Shown piece by piece: positions 34,144-43,529 of a stretch of DNA of 64,000 nt (positions within the stretch are counted from its first letter, which is position 1; the number at the start of each line of letters is the position of its first letter). The position numbers and the translations under genes were made by a program. The stretch is from the NCBI RefSeq assembly GCF_001543105.1, contig NZ_CP014159.1:496001-560000 (forward strand). The letters run 5' to 3'. The notes under the pieces are model-generated. The model did no database searches, was not told where the DNA came from, and was given only the letters and a program-made list of their open reading frames with translations. The stretch comes from Aerococcus christensenii (GTDB lineage Bacteria; Bacillota; Bacilli; Lactobacillales; Aerococcaceae).

Positions 34144-35600
34144 TTTTTCCTTTCTTCTGTCCGCTCTTTATTCTCGGGCTGAGCCGGGAACATCAAGCGG
34201 AAGGTTGTTCCTTTTCCTTTTTGACTCGTCACATTAATCCTTGCATTATGGGCCTCCATAAGTTCTTTGACAATGGATAGGCCTAAACCAGATTCTCCAT
34301 ATAAGTTACTCTTTCTTGATTCATCCGCCTTATAGAATCTCTCCCAGATATTCTCCATTTCTTCATCTGTCATACCAATGCCTGTATCAGTAATCTCAAT
34401 TTGACAGGCTCCTTCTTCAATATTCTTGGCTTCAATCTGAATAGTTCCTCCACTGGTAAACTGAATAGCATTATTCACAATATTGAAGATAATTTGTCTA
34501 AAACGGTCCAAATCTGCATACACTTGCGTCCCTTCTGCGACCTCTAATAAGAGCGTATCTTCCTTCTTGGCAGCTAACTCTTGGGCTTGAATCATAAAGT
34601 CTTCAAAAAAAGCCTTCAAAGAAAAAGTCACTGGCCGTAGACTAATTTCACGCGCACGAATTTTTTCATAATCAAGATTTTCATTGACCAAGCGAATTAA
34701 ACGTTGGGTTTCATGATAGAGAAGTTTCAGTGATCGTTCTTCCTTGTCTTTTTTGAAAATATGGTAGCGTAGCCCTTCCAATAGGCCATTCATCGTGGTT
34801 AACGGGGTGCGTAATTCATGAGCAATATCCATAATTAACTGGTGACGAATTTTTTCTTGGTGATCAATCTCTAACTTAGAGGCCTGCAAACTTCCAATCA
34901 TCTGATTGAAATCATTCGCTAAAGCATCAAATTCATCGTGCCAACGATGAGGATAGTCAATAAAGCTATACTCCCCTTGAATGACTGAATGTGTTGCCCG
35001 CCGCAAGCGGTTAATACGCCAAGAATGATAGCTTGCCAACATGTAGGCCAATAGAATTGCTAAAAGCGAAGCTACCCCTACTCCGCACATAATGCTTACC
35101 TTTAAATTTTGAACACTGTTATGAATAGTGGCCGCATCTTGACCAATCATTAAGTATCCCCTATAAGTCTGTGTTTTCTCATCTACTAATGGGATCGCCA
35201 AAGCAAAAGCATCTGGATTTTCCGCGTCAAATCCCATATCAAAAGGAACTAACCCATAACTCCCCTCAGAGAGCATCTTATGAATTTTGGGTTGATCCAA
35301 CCGATAGTCTTCACTTTGATCCTTTTCATCGTCTATTATAAGCGGATACTGCCGTTGATTATTCGCATCATACCAATAAAATTTAAGATTAAAAGGTGCC
35401 TCCAACCAATCTCTTGTCTCTTCTAATAATTCAACAGATATCCTTTCGCCTTTAATATTTTGATAAACCATTTCCAGTTGAGAGGCTTCTCGGCTATAAA
35501 TTTGATCCTTAGTAATCCGAAAAGTTACCATACCGACCGCCAAAGCTGTTACAAAAACGACCGCCGTAAAGGAGAGGACTTGTTGATACAAATACCTCAC
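34140..35600 (-). CDS. Sensor histidine kinase
   Basis: A 486-residue kinase. An N-terminal membrane helix (about residues 8-28), an extracellular region of about 130 residues, a second helix (about 170-190), a HAMP segment and a HisKA domain with DIAHELRTPLTTMNG are followed by an ATPase domain with NNAIQFTSGG, DTGIGM and GESGLGLSIVKEL. It pairs with the response regulator four bases upstream. The signal is unknown; the VanZ-like partner suggests a cell-envelope cue. Confidence 0.93.
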   Translation of the reverse strand: MRYLYQQVLSFTAVVFVTALAVGMVTFRITKDQIYSREASQLEMVYQNIKGERISVELLEETRDWLEAPFNLKFYWYDANNQRQYPLIIDDEKDQSEDYRLDQPKIHKMLSEGSYGLVPFDMGFDAENPDAFALAIPLVDEKTQTYRGYLMIGQDAATIHNSVQNLKVSIMCGVGVASLLAILLAYMLASYHSWRINRLRRATHSVIQGEYSFIDYPHRWHDEFDALANDFNQMIGSLQASKLEIDHQEKIRHQLIMDIAHELRTPLTTMNGLLEGLRYHIFKKDKEERSLKLLYHETQRLIRLVNENLDYEKIRAREISLRPVTFSLKAFFEDFMIQAQELAAKKEDTLLLEVAEGTQVYADLDRFRQIIFNIVNNAIQFTSGGTIQIEAKNIEEGACQIEITDTGIGMTDEEMENIWERFYKADESRKSNLYGESGLGLSIVKELMEAHNARINVTSQKGKGTTFRLMFPAQPENKERTEERKK

Positions 35601-35603
35601 AAA

Positions 35604-36314
35604 CTATTCCTCCGTTTCTTCATACTTGTAGCCGATACCCCAAACAGTCCGAATAACAGATGACCCCCGTTTTTCTAATTTTTGTCGTAATTTTTTTATG
35701 TGGGCATCCACCGTTCGTTCATCTCCATAAAAGGGGTCTTCCCAGAGTTGCTTGAGTAAATTTTCTCGAGTAAATACTTGTTTGGGATAGTGAGCAAAAA
35801 GTGCCAGCAAGTCGAATTCTTTCGGTGTCAAATTATTGATCGCCTGTCCATTAAATATTACCTCTCTTGTCGTCAAATTCATCTTTAACAACTTCGTCTC
35901 AATTAATTGATCTGCCAAAAGACTAGAAGGCGCTCCTGTCGTTTGCACCCTTCTTCTTTCCACCGCTTTTAATTTAGCCACTAAAGCCAACGGACTGAAA
36001 GGCTTAGTGATATAATCATCCGCTCCTAACCCTAAACCTAATACTTCATCGCTCTCACTGTCTCGTGCTGTCAACATGAGGATATACACCTTCTTGTTAG
36101 TGGAGCGAATCTCTCGGCAAATAGATACACCATCTTTAGACGGTAAATTCAAATCCAAAATAAGAAGATCTATTCTATCTTCATGAGATTTAAAAAAATC
36201 ATAACCTTCTTGCCCATCGTTGACATAATCAACTTGCCAATTCTTTTCCTGTTCCAGAAACATGGACAACATTTCTGCCACATTTTCATTGTCTTCAATC
36301 ATTAAAATTCTCAT
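35604..36314 (-). CDS. OmpR-family response regulator
   Basis: A 236-residue regulator. The receiver domain has EDNENVAEM, the phosphorylated Asp in LLILDLNLPSKDG (about residue 53) and KPFSPLALVAKL. The C-terminal winged helix contains LTPKEFDLLALFAHYPKQVFTRENLLKQLW and VDAHIKKLRQKLE. It is the first gene of the operon with the kinase, the VanZ-like protein and probably the rRNA methyltransferase. Confidence 0.94.
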   Translation of the reverse strand: MRILMIEDNENVAEMLSMFLEQEKNWQVDYVNDGQEGYDFFKSHEDRIDLLILDLNLPSKDGVSICREIRSTNKKVYILMLTARDSESDEVLGLGLGADDYITKPFSPLALVAKLKAVERRRVQTTGAPSSLLADQLIETKLLKMNLTTREVIFNGQAINNLTPKEFDLLALFAHYPKQVFTRENLLKQLWEDPFYGDERTVDAHIKKLRQKLEKRGSSVIRTVWGIGYKYEETEE

Positions 36315-36449
36315 TCTCTCGCCTTCTTTCCCGTTTTATTCTCTTGTTATTATAGCGATAATGCGCACTAAAACCTAAGGAGGAGATTTAAAAAATAATC
36401 GTCCCTTTTATCGGACATATTCAATAACCCAATAAAAGGAGGTGAAATG

Positions 36450-36806
36450 ATGAATCAAGTGCAACTGATCGGAAGGTTAGCTCGCGAAGTCACACTGACT
36501 GTTACAGAAAATCACAATAAAGTTTTCAAAAATGTCTTGGCTATCTCCAGATATGGTACCAACCAAGAAACTGATTTTATTCCTATTACTGCATGGAATG
36601 TTACCGCAAGTCTCTTTGAACAATATCTTCATAAAGGGGATGAAGTAGGAATTGTAGGATCCTTACGAAGTCATTCTTACCTCAATAAAAATCAACAAAA
36701 AGTTTCTTACACCGATGTTCTTGTTCAAGAAGTCTTTTTCTTAAAGAAAAAGCAAGCCGACAAACAACCCGTTCAAGAAGTCAACGTTGAAATTACTAAA
36801 GCTTAA
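36450..36806 (+). CDS. Short single-stranded DNA-binding protein (SsbB-like)
   Basis: A 118-residue OB-fold protein beginning MNQVQLIGRLAREVTLT, with FIPITAWN and GDEVGIVGSLRS typical of SSB. It lacks the long Gly/Gln linker and the acidic DDDIPF-type tip that recruits partner proteins, and ends in a short basic/acidic tail. This matches the accessory SsbB type used in natural competence rather than the essential SSB. The second of two consecutive ATGs is better spaced from GGAGG. It is the only plus-strand gene in this neighbourhood. Confidence 0.85.
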   Translation: MNQVQLIGRLAREVTLTVTENHNKVFKNVLAISRYGTNQETDFIPITAWNVTASLFEQYLHKGDEVGIVGSLRSHSYLNKNQQKVSYTDVLVQEVFFLKKKQADKQPVQEVNVEITKA

Positions 36807-36828
36807 CTTTCCTAAAACTTTTCCTTCA

Positions 36829-36861
36829 AAAAAGGTCAGTTGCTCTTCACTGACCTTTTTC
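36829..36861. terminator. Bidirectional terminator between ssb and whiA
   Basis: AAAAGGTCAGT pairs with ACTGACCTTTTT around an eight-base loop with A and T runs on both sides, between convergent genes. Confidence 0.9.
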
Positions 36862-36880
36862 GTACTTTCCAGTCAAAGGC

Positions 36881-37813
36881 TTACTCCTCTTTTAAAGCTT
36901 CCGCAATTTGATTGAGTCTTCTTAAGCGATGGTTTACCCCAGATTTTGAAACCGGACCACTAGGAATTAATTCCCCTAATTCTTTAATCGTGGCTGAAGG
37001 ATTTTCCAAACGTACTTGAGCCATTTCCTGTAATTTCTCCGGCAATTTTGCTAATCCTACACTATTTTGAATCCGCTGAATATTTCGGATCTGTCGGGTA
37101 GCTGCATCGATCGTTTTATTCATATTAGCATTCTCACAATTTACCATCCGATTTACCGTATTACGCATATCTCGCGTCACTCGAACATTTTCAAATCGTA
37201 AGATGGCTTGCGTTGTCCCAATCAAAGCCAAAAAGTCTGAAATTTTTTCAGCCTCTTTTAAATATACAATGTAGCCATGCCGCCGATCAGTTAAGCGCGC
37301 ATTGAGCTTGTAACTATTCATTAATTTCTTGAGTTGCTTGGCTTGTTCTTGATCTTCACTATAGATTTCCAAATGATAACTCGAAGTTTCTGGATTATTA
37401 ACAGACCCTCTCGCCAAAAAAGCACCTCTTAAGTAGGCGCGAATCGCTTCTTCACTTGAAATAATTCCTTGAGGAGCAATTTGCCAAAGGCTATCTTCTC
37501 CCATAATCCCTAATTCTTCTAGTAAACGTTCCACATGCGTCTTTACCCGCACAATATAAACATTATTCTTCTTTAGCTTCATTTTTTTTCGAACAATCAC
37601 TTCACCATAACACTTAAAAAAATCTCTTAAAAGCGTATAGATCCTTTGAGCAATAGCGGCATTTTCGGTTTGGGCATTAATCGATAATTCTCTAGAAATA
37701 ATTTGTAAACTCCCATTCATATGGATTAAGGCCGACAATTCTGCACGCGCCTCTTCCTTGTTCACAGTAAGTTGGGTTAATTCTTTTTTTACACTCGCTG
37801 CAAAAGAAATCAT
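36881..37813 (-). CDS. whiA: WhiA, sporulation/cell-division regulator
   Basis: A 310-residue protein with an N-terminal LAGLIDADG-like domain (SFAASVKKELTQL, AYLRGAFLARGSVNNPETSYHLE-type text) and a C-terminal helix-turn-helix (KLPEKLQEMAQVRLENPSATIKELGELI..SKSGVNHRLRRL). WhiA is a conserved Gram-positive DNA-binding protein that affects division and chromosome segregation. It lies 18 bp after glmR in the conserved rapZ-glmR-whiA order. No crh gene follows, unlike in Bacillus. Confidence 0.96.
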   Translation of the reverse strand: MISFAASVKKELTQLTVNKEEARAELSALIHMNGSLQIISRELSINAQTENAAIAQRIYTLLRDFFKCYGEVIVRKKMKLKKNNVYIVRVKTHVERLLEELGIMGEDSLWQIAPQGIISSEEAIRAYLRGAFLARGSVNNPETSSYHLEIYSEDQEQAKQLKKLMNSYKLNARLTDRRHGYIVYLKEAEKISDFLALIGTTQAILRFENVRVTRDMRNTVNRMVNCENANMNKTIDAATRQIRNIQRIQNSVGLAKLPEKLQEMAQVRLENPSATIKELGELIPSGPVSKSGVNHRLRRLNQIAEALKEE

Positions 37814-37831
37814 CTGCCTCTCCTTCCCTTT

Positions 37832-38830
37832 TTATAAATGACGATAAATTCTCATAATGGCAGCCACTAACTTATTTTGATCATGATAAATTCCATTTTT
37901 CCTCAAATCGAGAAAGTCTTCCGCTATAATCTGGGCAGAACTCTCTTTCAAACCTTGACGGTCATGTCTCACCTGAACCAAATAATCTAAAACTTCATTA
38001 TGCTCAATATAATCATACGGAACAGTGAGGGAATTAATCAAGGCAACATCGATATATTTTCCACCTAAATGTTGATTAATTACCCGCAAATGATCTGCAT
38101 CTGAAAAATGCTCCGTTTCTCCTAATTGCGTCATAATATTGCAAACATACGCCACCTTAGCTGGCGTAGTTTGAAGAGCTTGACGAATTTCCGGAATCAC
38201 TAAATTGGGTAAAATCGACGTATACAAGGATCCAGGCCCCAATACCACAATATCCGCTGACTGAATAGCTTGAACAACACCTCGGCCTGCCTTCACTTCA
38301 GTCCGTTGAGAAATAGCTTCAGTTGCTACACGCACATCTACCCGTTCAATGGGGCGCTGATCGGCCACAATAGTAGTTTCTCCTTCTACACAGGAACCGT
38401 CTGCATAATAAGCTTGTAAAATCAAAGGATCTTCGCAAGCTGGTAAAACACGTCCATTCACCTTTAAAGCTCCACTAATTAATTTTAAGGCACTGTACAC
38501 GTCTCCCCGCATCTCTGTTAAAGCAGCAATCACTAAATTACCAATCGCGTGCCCGGAGAATTCCTTATCTTTTGAATCGAAGCGATACTGAAAGACTTCC
38601 TTATAAATATTATCCACATTAGATAACGCCACTAAACAATTTCTTATATCCCCTGGAGGAATCGTATTTAAGGACGTCCTCAGCTTTCCACTGGACCCTC
38701 CATCATCGGCCACAGTGACTACTGCTGTTAAATCACAGTGAGCCTCTTTCAATCCCGAAAGCAAAATAGGTAAGCCAGTTCCTCCTCCAATAACTGTAAT
38801 TTTAGGTGCATGATACGTACTTTTCCTCAT
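37832..38830 (-). CDS. glmR: GlmR/YvcK, gluconeogenesis factor family
   Basis: A 332-residue protein opening KITVIGGGTGLPILLSGLK, then TVADDGGSSGKLR and PPGDIRNCLVALS, the signature of the CofD-like YvcK group. In bacilli it binds UDP-GlcNAc and steers carbon toward cell-wall precursors. It overlaps rapZ by four bases (ATGA) and precedes whiA. Confidence 0.95.
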   Translation of the reverse strand: MRKSTYHAPKITVIGGGTGLPILLSGLKEAHCDLTAVVTVADDGGSSGKLRTSLNTIPPGDIRNCLVALSNVDNIYKEVFQYRFDSKDKEFSGHAIGNLVIAALTEMRGDVYSALKLISGALKVNGRVLPACEDPLILQAYYADGSCVEGETTIVADQRPIERVDVRVATEAISQRTEVKAGRGVVQAIQSADIVVLGPGSLYTSILPNLVIPEIRQALQTTPAKVAYVCNIMTQLGETEHFSDADHLRVINQHLGGKYIDVALINSLTVPYDYIEHNEVLDYLVQVRHDRQGLKESSAQIIAEDFLDLRKNGIYHDQNKLVAAIMRIYRHL

Positions 38831-39756
38831 GAATGATTCACCGTTCCTTGTCTCTTGTCCTTATCCCGATGTGAGAGATGCACACGATAATGCGTTTGAG
38901 TAGAAATATGATGCGCAATGCGACGAGCAAGCGACACCGAGCGATGTTGCCCTCCTGTACAGCCAATAGCAATCGTTAAGCTTGCCTTCCCCTCATCTTC
39001 ATAGAGAGGGAGAGTAAAATCAATCATTTCTATGAATTTTTGATAGAACTCTTGGGTTTCTTTTTGTTTCATGACATAATCATACACTCTCTGATCTTCT
39101 CCCGTTAAAGGGCGAAGATCATCGATGTAGTGAGGATTAGGTAAAAATCTAACATCCATTACAATATCCGCATCAATCGGTAATCCATACTTAAAGCCAA
39201 AAGACATCACTTCTACGCTCAAAGTCTTTTGATTATTATGCGAAAATTCACGGATTAAAGTTTCTCTCAATTCTTTAGGTTTTAAGCTGGTCGTATCAAT
39301 CGTAAGGTTCGAAAGCGTGCGAACAGGAAGAAGGCTTTCTCGTTCCTTACAGATGCCGGCTAATATGGTGCCGCCTTCTTGCTGAAGCGGATGATTTCTT
39401 CGAGTTTCTTTGTAGCGAGCGACTAAGTTCTCATCTCTTGCATCCAAATACACTACCCGCAAATCTACATTAGGATTCTTATAGAGGAGGGTCACCGCAT
39501 GAACAAATTCATCGAAAAATTCCCGAGATCTAAGATCAATGACTAGACATACCCGCGAGATATCCTGAGATTTCTTGATGAGTTCACTCAAAGTCGGTAA
39601 TAAAGAAGGTGGCAAATTATCTACACAAAAATAGCCCATATCTTCAAAACTTTGCAAAGCTACGGTTTTTCCTGCGCCACTCATTCCCGTAATGATCACC
39701 ATCTGTATGGGTTGGATATCTGGCACTTTTTGATTACTTTGTTTTTCTTCTGTCAT
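38827..39756 (-). CDS. rapZ: RapZ/YvcJ nucleotide-binding protein
   Basis: A 309-residue P-loop protein with GMSGAGKTVALQSFEDMGYFCVDNLPP as Walker A and following signature, and a C-terminal RapZ domain with IGCTGGQHRSVSLA. RapZ controls GlmS through RNase E in enterobacteria; in Gram-positives YvcJ hydrolyses nucleotides and affects competence. It opens the rapZ-glmR-whiA set. Confidence 0.95.
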   Translation of the reverse strand: MTEEKQSNQKVPDIQPIQMVIITGMSGAGKTVALQSFEDMGYFCVDNLPPSLLPTLSELIKKSQDISRVCLVIDLRSREFFDEFVHAVTLLYKNPNVDLRVVYLDARDENLVARYKETRRNHPLQQEGGTILAGICKERESLLPVRTLSNLTIDTTSLKPKELRETLIREFSHNNQKTLSVEVMSFGFKYGLPIDADIVMDVRFLPNPHYIDDLRPLTGEDQRVYDYVMKQKETQEFYQKFIEMIDFTLPLYEDEGKASLTIAIGCTGGQHRSVSLARRIAHHISTQTHYRVHLSHRDKDKRQGTVNHS

Positions 39757-39839
39757 CCTTCTTCAGCTCCTTTTCCTAAATCCAAAGATAAGTAAAAAGT
39801 TGCCTCCTCTCTAGGAAACAACTTTTACTGGTTATATCC

Positions 39840-41561
39840 TTATTTTGATAATTCTTTCATTACTTGCGCATATCGGCTGACTTTTTCTTCTCCTTCTTCT
39901 TTAGAATCTGCCCTGGCGCCAATATAAAACTTGATTTTCGGTTCTGTCCCACTAGGACGTACAGCAATCCATGAGCCTTCTTCCAAATAATACTTCAAAA
40001 CATTTGATCGAGACATCTCAAATGTTTCTACCTTACCCTCTGCATAACGTTTTTCTCCTGTGAGGAAGTCTTCTGTCCAAACCACTTTCGTATTTGCAAT
40101 AGAAGATAAGTTCTCTTCACGTAAACCAGACATGATTTTTTCAATCTTTTCAGCCCCTGCTTGTCCTTCTAATTTCACTGGAATGGTCTTTTCTAAGAAA
40201 TAACCATATTCCTTATACAAGTCCATCAAACCATCATAGACTGTCTTGCCTTGAGCCTTATAGTAAGCCCCAACTTCTGCAAATAAGAGAGCAGCTTGAA
40301 CCGCATCTTTATCCCGGGAAAATGGTTTGATGAGATAACCATAACTCTCTTCAAATCCAAACAAGAAAGTATGCTCACCCGTTTCTTCATATTGATGAAT
40401 CTTTTCAGCAATAAACTTAAAACCTGTTAAGGTGTTGACCGTTTCAATATTGAAAGACTTGGCAATGATAGCTGGAAGTTCACTAGAAACAATGGACTTA
40501 ACAATAACGCCGTTAGCCGGGAGATGGCCTTCTTGCTTTTTAGCAGTCAAGATATAGTGAGTTAAGAGAGCACCAATTTGATTTCCAGTAATAATTTGGT
40601 AAGAACCATCTGGCATTAAAGCGGCAGCTCCCATCCGATCCGCATCTGGATCTGTTGCAATTAATAAGTCTGCGTGATGCTTTTTCCCGTAACGCACAGA
40701 ATAAGTGAAGGCTTCTGGATATTCAGGATTGGGTTCATCCAAAGTGGAGAAATCTGCATTAGGCTCTTTTTGTTCCTCAACATAGATAATATTTTCAAAT
40801 CCTGCTCTCTCAAGCATCTGTTCCATTAATAATTGACCCGTCCCTTGAAGAGGTGTATACACAATAGTTACCTTATCTTTCATATCATCAATGATAGCAG
40901 GATTAATAATGACTTCTTTTAATTCTGAAAGGTAAGCTTGGTCCACATCGTTTCCGATAACTTGATAGAGACCTTTTGCTTTCATATCCTCTAAGTCAGC
41001 AACCTCAATCTTTAACATATCGACATCTTTAACATAATTGACTAAAGCGTCTGCATCCTCTGGAGGCATTTGACCCCCATCTTGGCCGTATACTTTATAA
41101 CCGTTGTAGTGTTTATTGTTATGACTCGCAGTCACCATAATGCCTGTAAAAGTATGTAAATGGCGAATAGTGAAGGATAATTCTGGAGTTGGACGAACAC
41201 CTTCAAAAATATAGCACTTAATGCCATATTTTCCTAAGACTCTAGCCGCTTCGTTGGCGAATTCTAAAGAACGATGGCGTCCGTCATAAGCAATGGCTAC
41301 CCCACGATCAATCGCTTCTTGCCCATAGTGCTTCATCACTTGAGCCAAACCTTCCGAAGCTCTTCTCACCGTATAAATATTCAACCGATTAATCCCAGGA
41401 CCAAGTAACCCCCGCATCCCGGCTGTTCCAAAATTAATGTCTTTATAAAAAGCTTCTCGAATAGCTTCTTCATCGTTTTCCATTGCCGTAAGTTCTTGAC
41501 GAACCGATGCGTCTAATTCATCAAAATTCTTCCATTTTTCATATATTTCTTTCCAAGACAT
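39840..41561 (-). CDS. pgcA: Alpha-phosphoglucomutase
   Basis: A 573-residue phosphohexomutase. The phosphoserine loop is in GIMVTASHNNKHYNGYKVYG, the metal-binding loop in ATDPDADRMG and the sugar loop in FGFEESYGYL; the phosphate-binding AVRPSGTEPKIKFY is near the C-terminus. It interconverts glucose-6- and glucose-1-phosphate and so feeds GalU, encoded three genes away. It is separated by gaps of about 80-120 bp and probably has its own transcript. Confidence 0.95.
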   Translation of the reverse strand: MSWKEIYEKWKNFDELDASVRQELTAMENDEEAIREAFYKDINFGTAGMRGLLGPGINRLNIYTVRRASEGLAQVMKHYGQEAIDRGVAIAYDGRHRSLEFANEAARVLGKYGIKCYIFEGVRPTPELSFTIRHLHTFTGIMVTASHNNKHYNGYKVYGQDGGQMPPEDADALVNYVKDVDMLKIEVADLEDMKAKGLYQVIGNDVDQAYLSELKEVIINPAIIDDMKDKVTIVYTPLQGTGQLLMEQMLERAGFENIIYVEEQKEPNADFSTLDEPNPEYPEAFTYSVRYGKKHHADLLIATDPDADRMGAAALMPDGSYQIITGNQIGALLTHYILTAKKQEGHLPANGVIVKSIVSSELPAIIAKSFNIETVNTLTGFKFIAEKIHQYEETGEHTFLFGFEESYGYLIKPFSRDKDAVQAALLFAEVGAYYKAQGKTVYDGLMDLYKEYGYFLEKTIPVKLEGQAGAEKIEKIMSGLREENLSSIANTKVVWTEDFLTGEKRYAEGKVETFEMSRSNVLKYYLEEGSWIAVRPSGTEPKIKFYIGARADSKEEGEEKVSRYAQVMKELSK

Positions 41562-41682
41562 GATAACACTCCTTTAAGTTTATCTAGTATCATTGTATCA
41601 AAGTTCAGTGTTTGTGAGTAATTGATTATTATAAAAAGGCAAATTAGAAAAATTAATGGAAAAAGACTATTCTATATCGTTT

Positions 41683-42630
41683 TTAGTTTTGCTCAGTGTT
41701 GTTCAAAGTTTCTACATACTGATAGACTTCTTGCCCGACAATTCCACCATCTCCGACAGCTGTTGAAATTTGACGAAGCTTTTTAGAACGAACATCTCCA
41801 CAAGCAAAAATTCCCAGAACAGAGGTATGCATATCTTCATCTGTGAGAACCCATCCTTGGTCATCGGTGATGCCAAGATTTCGGAACCCTTCTGTATTCG
41901 GCAATACGCCTACATAAATGAATACACCGCCAGCAGGAAGATCCTGTTCTTCTCCTGTTTGGGTGTTTTTCACACAAACACTCGTTACTTTTTTGCCGTC
42001 TCCCTTGATCTCTGTAACGACAGCATTCCAAGTAAAGGTCATCTTCTCATTGGAAAAAGCACGGTCTTGTAAAATTTTTTGTGCCCGCAATTGGTCACGA
42101 CGATGAATAATATTTACACTCTCTCCAAATTGAGTGAGATACAGTCCTTCATCTACTGCAGAGTCTCCTCCCCCCACCACTTGAATAGGTAAGCCCTTAA
42201 AGAAGGCACCGTCACATACTGCACAGTAGCTGACGCCTCGCCCTGTATACTCTTCTTCTCCAGGAACATCTAGGGTTCTATGTACAGATCCTGTTGCAAT
42301 AACCACTGCCTTAGCTTGATAGGTACCGTTATCACACACCACCGTGTGATAAGGATTTCCCGGTTGGATAGATTGAACAAGCCCATAAATATAATCCGCA
42401 CCAAACTGCATAGCTCCTTCATAAAATTTATTCGCTAAATCTGGTCCAGATACGCTCTTAAAGCCCGGATAATTTTCTACATTAGCTGTATTAATCAATT
42501 CTCCCCCAGGTACCCCTCGTTCTAATATCGCTACAGAAAGGTTGGCGCGCGACGTGTATAGGGCGGCTGTTAATCCAGCAGGTCCTGCTCCAATGATGAT
42601 GACATCATACTTTTTTACTTCTTCAGTCAC
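41683..42630 (-). CDS. trxB: Thioredoxin reductase
   Basis: A 315-residue FAD/NADPH enzyme. The FAD site is IIGAGPAGLTAALYTSRA, the redox pair is in SYCAVCDGAFF (CxxC), and the NADPH fold VVGGGDSAVDEG follows. It keeps thioredoxin reduced, which supports MsrA and ribonucleotide reductase. Its start overlaps the galU stop by one base. Confidence 0.96.
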   Translation of the reverse strand: MTEEVKKYDVIIIGAGPAGLTAALYTSRANLSVAILERGVPGGELINTANVENYPGFKSVSGPDLANKFYEGAMQFGADYIYGLVQSIQPGNPYHTVVCDNGTYQAKAVVIATGSVHRTLDVPGEEEYTGRGVSYCAVCDGAFFKGLPIQVVGGGDSAVDEGLYLTQFGESVNIIHRRDQLRAQKILQDRAFSNEKMTFTWNAVVTEIKGDGKKVTSVCVKNTQTGEEQDLPAGGVFIYVGVLPNTEGFRNLGITDDQGWVLTDEDMHTSVLGIFACGDVRSKKLRQISTAVGDGGIVGQEVYQYVETLNNTEQN

Positions 42631-43517
42631 TAATCTTCCTCCTCAAGCAAGCTTTCTTCCAAACTTAAAAGGTATTTCTTTAAATCTTCCTGAACATCCG
42701 GATGTTTCAAGCCATAGGAAATAACCGTCTTCATATACTCTAACTTGTTGCCTACATCATAACGTCTTCCTTTGAACTCTAAAGCAAATACGCGCTGGGT
42801 TTTATTTAGGCGGTCAATGGCATCCGTCAACTGAATTTCATTACCCGCTCCAGGCTCTTGAGATTCCAATAAGGTGAAAATCTCCGGTGTTAATAAATAT
42901 CTTCCGATAATAGCTAAGTCGCTTGGCGCATCTTCTGGAGAAGGTTTTTCCACAAATTGACGTACGTTATAAATGCCTGGTTTATATTCCGCTTCAGGAT
43001 CGATGATTCCATATTTGGAAGTTTCTTCATGAGGGACACGCATGACAGCAATGTTAGAAGCAGAGGTTTCCTCATAAGCATTCATTAATTGTTTGGTCAG
43101 AGGGACCTCATCTTCCATCAAGTCATCCCCCAACATCACGATAAAGGGTTCATCCCCAACAAAGGCCTTAGCTTGCAAAACGGCATCTCCCAACCCTCTC
43201 GGATAAGATTGACGCTTGAAGAAAAGGTTTAAGCCAGTCGTTGATTGTACTTTTTCAAGGAGGGCATCTTCTCCCTTTTCATGTAAGTTCGCCTCTAATT
43301 CGATATTCGAATCAAAATGATCCTCGATCGGCCGTTTGGATTTCCCTGTAATAATTAAAATATCCTCAATTCCAGAAGCCAAAGCTTCTTCTACAATAAA
43401 TTGAATCGTTGGTTTATCTACAATAGGAAGTATTTCTTTTGCCATAGCTTTCGTCACAGGTAAAAACCGCGTCCCTAATCCCGCTGCTGGAATAATCGCT
43501 TTTCTTACTTTTTTCAT
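42630..43517 (-). CDS. galU: UTP-glucose-1-phosphate uridylyltransferase
   Basis: A 295-residue nucleotidyltransferase: [31 protein letters not shown] is the nucleotide-binding signature, with [22 protein letters not shown] later. It makes UDP-glucose for glycolipids, teichoic acid or polysaccharides. It lies between gpsA and trxB in a compact operon. Confidence 0.96.
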   Translation of the reverse strand: MKKVRKAIIPAAGLGTRFLPVTKAMAKEILPIVDKPTIQFIVEEALASGIEDILIITGKSKRPIEDHFDSNIELEANLHEKGEDALLEKVQSTTGLNLFFKRQSYPRGLGDAVLQAKAFVGDEPFIVMLGDDLMEDEVPLTKQLMNAYEETSASNIAVMRVPHEETSKYGIIDPEAEYKPGIYNVRQFVEKPSPEDAPSDLAIIGRYLLTPEIFTLLESQEPGAGNEIQLTDAIDRLNKTQRVFALEFKGRRYDVGNKLEYMKTVISYGLKHPDVQEDLKKYLLSLEESLLEEED

Positions 43518-43529
43518 GATATCTCCTCA

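Noticed and set aside
36407..36449. Competence (cin-box type) promoter in front of the short SSB gene
   Set aside because: No TACGAATA-type element was found; only AT-rich sequence with no clear match.
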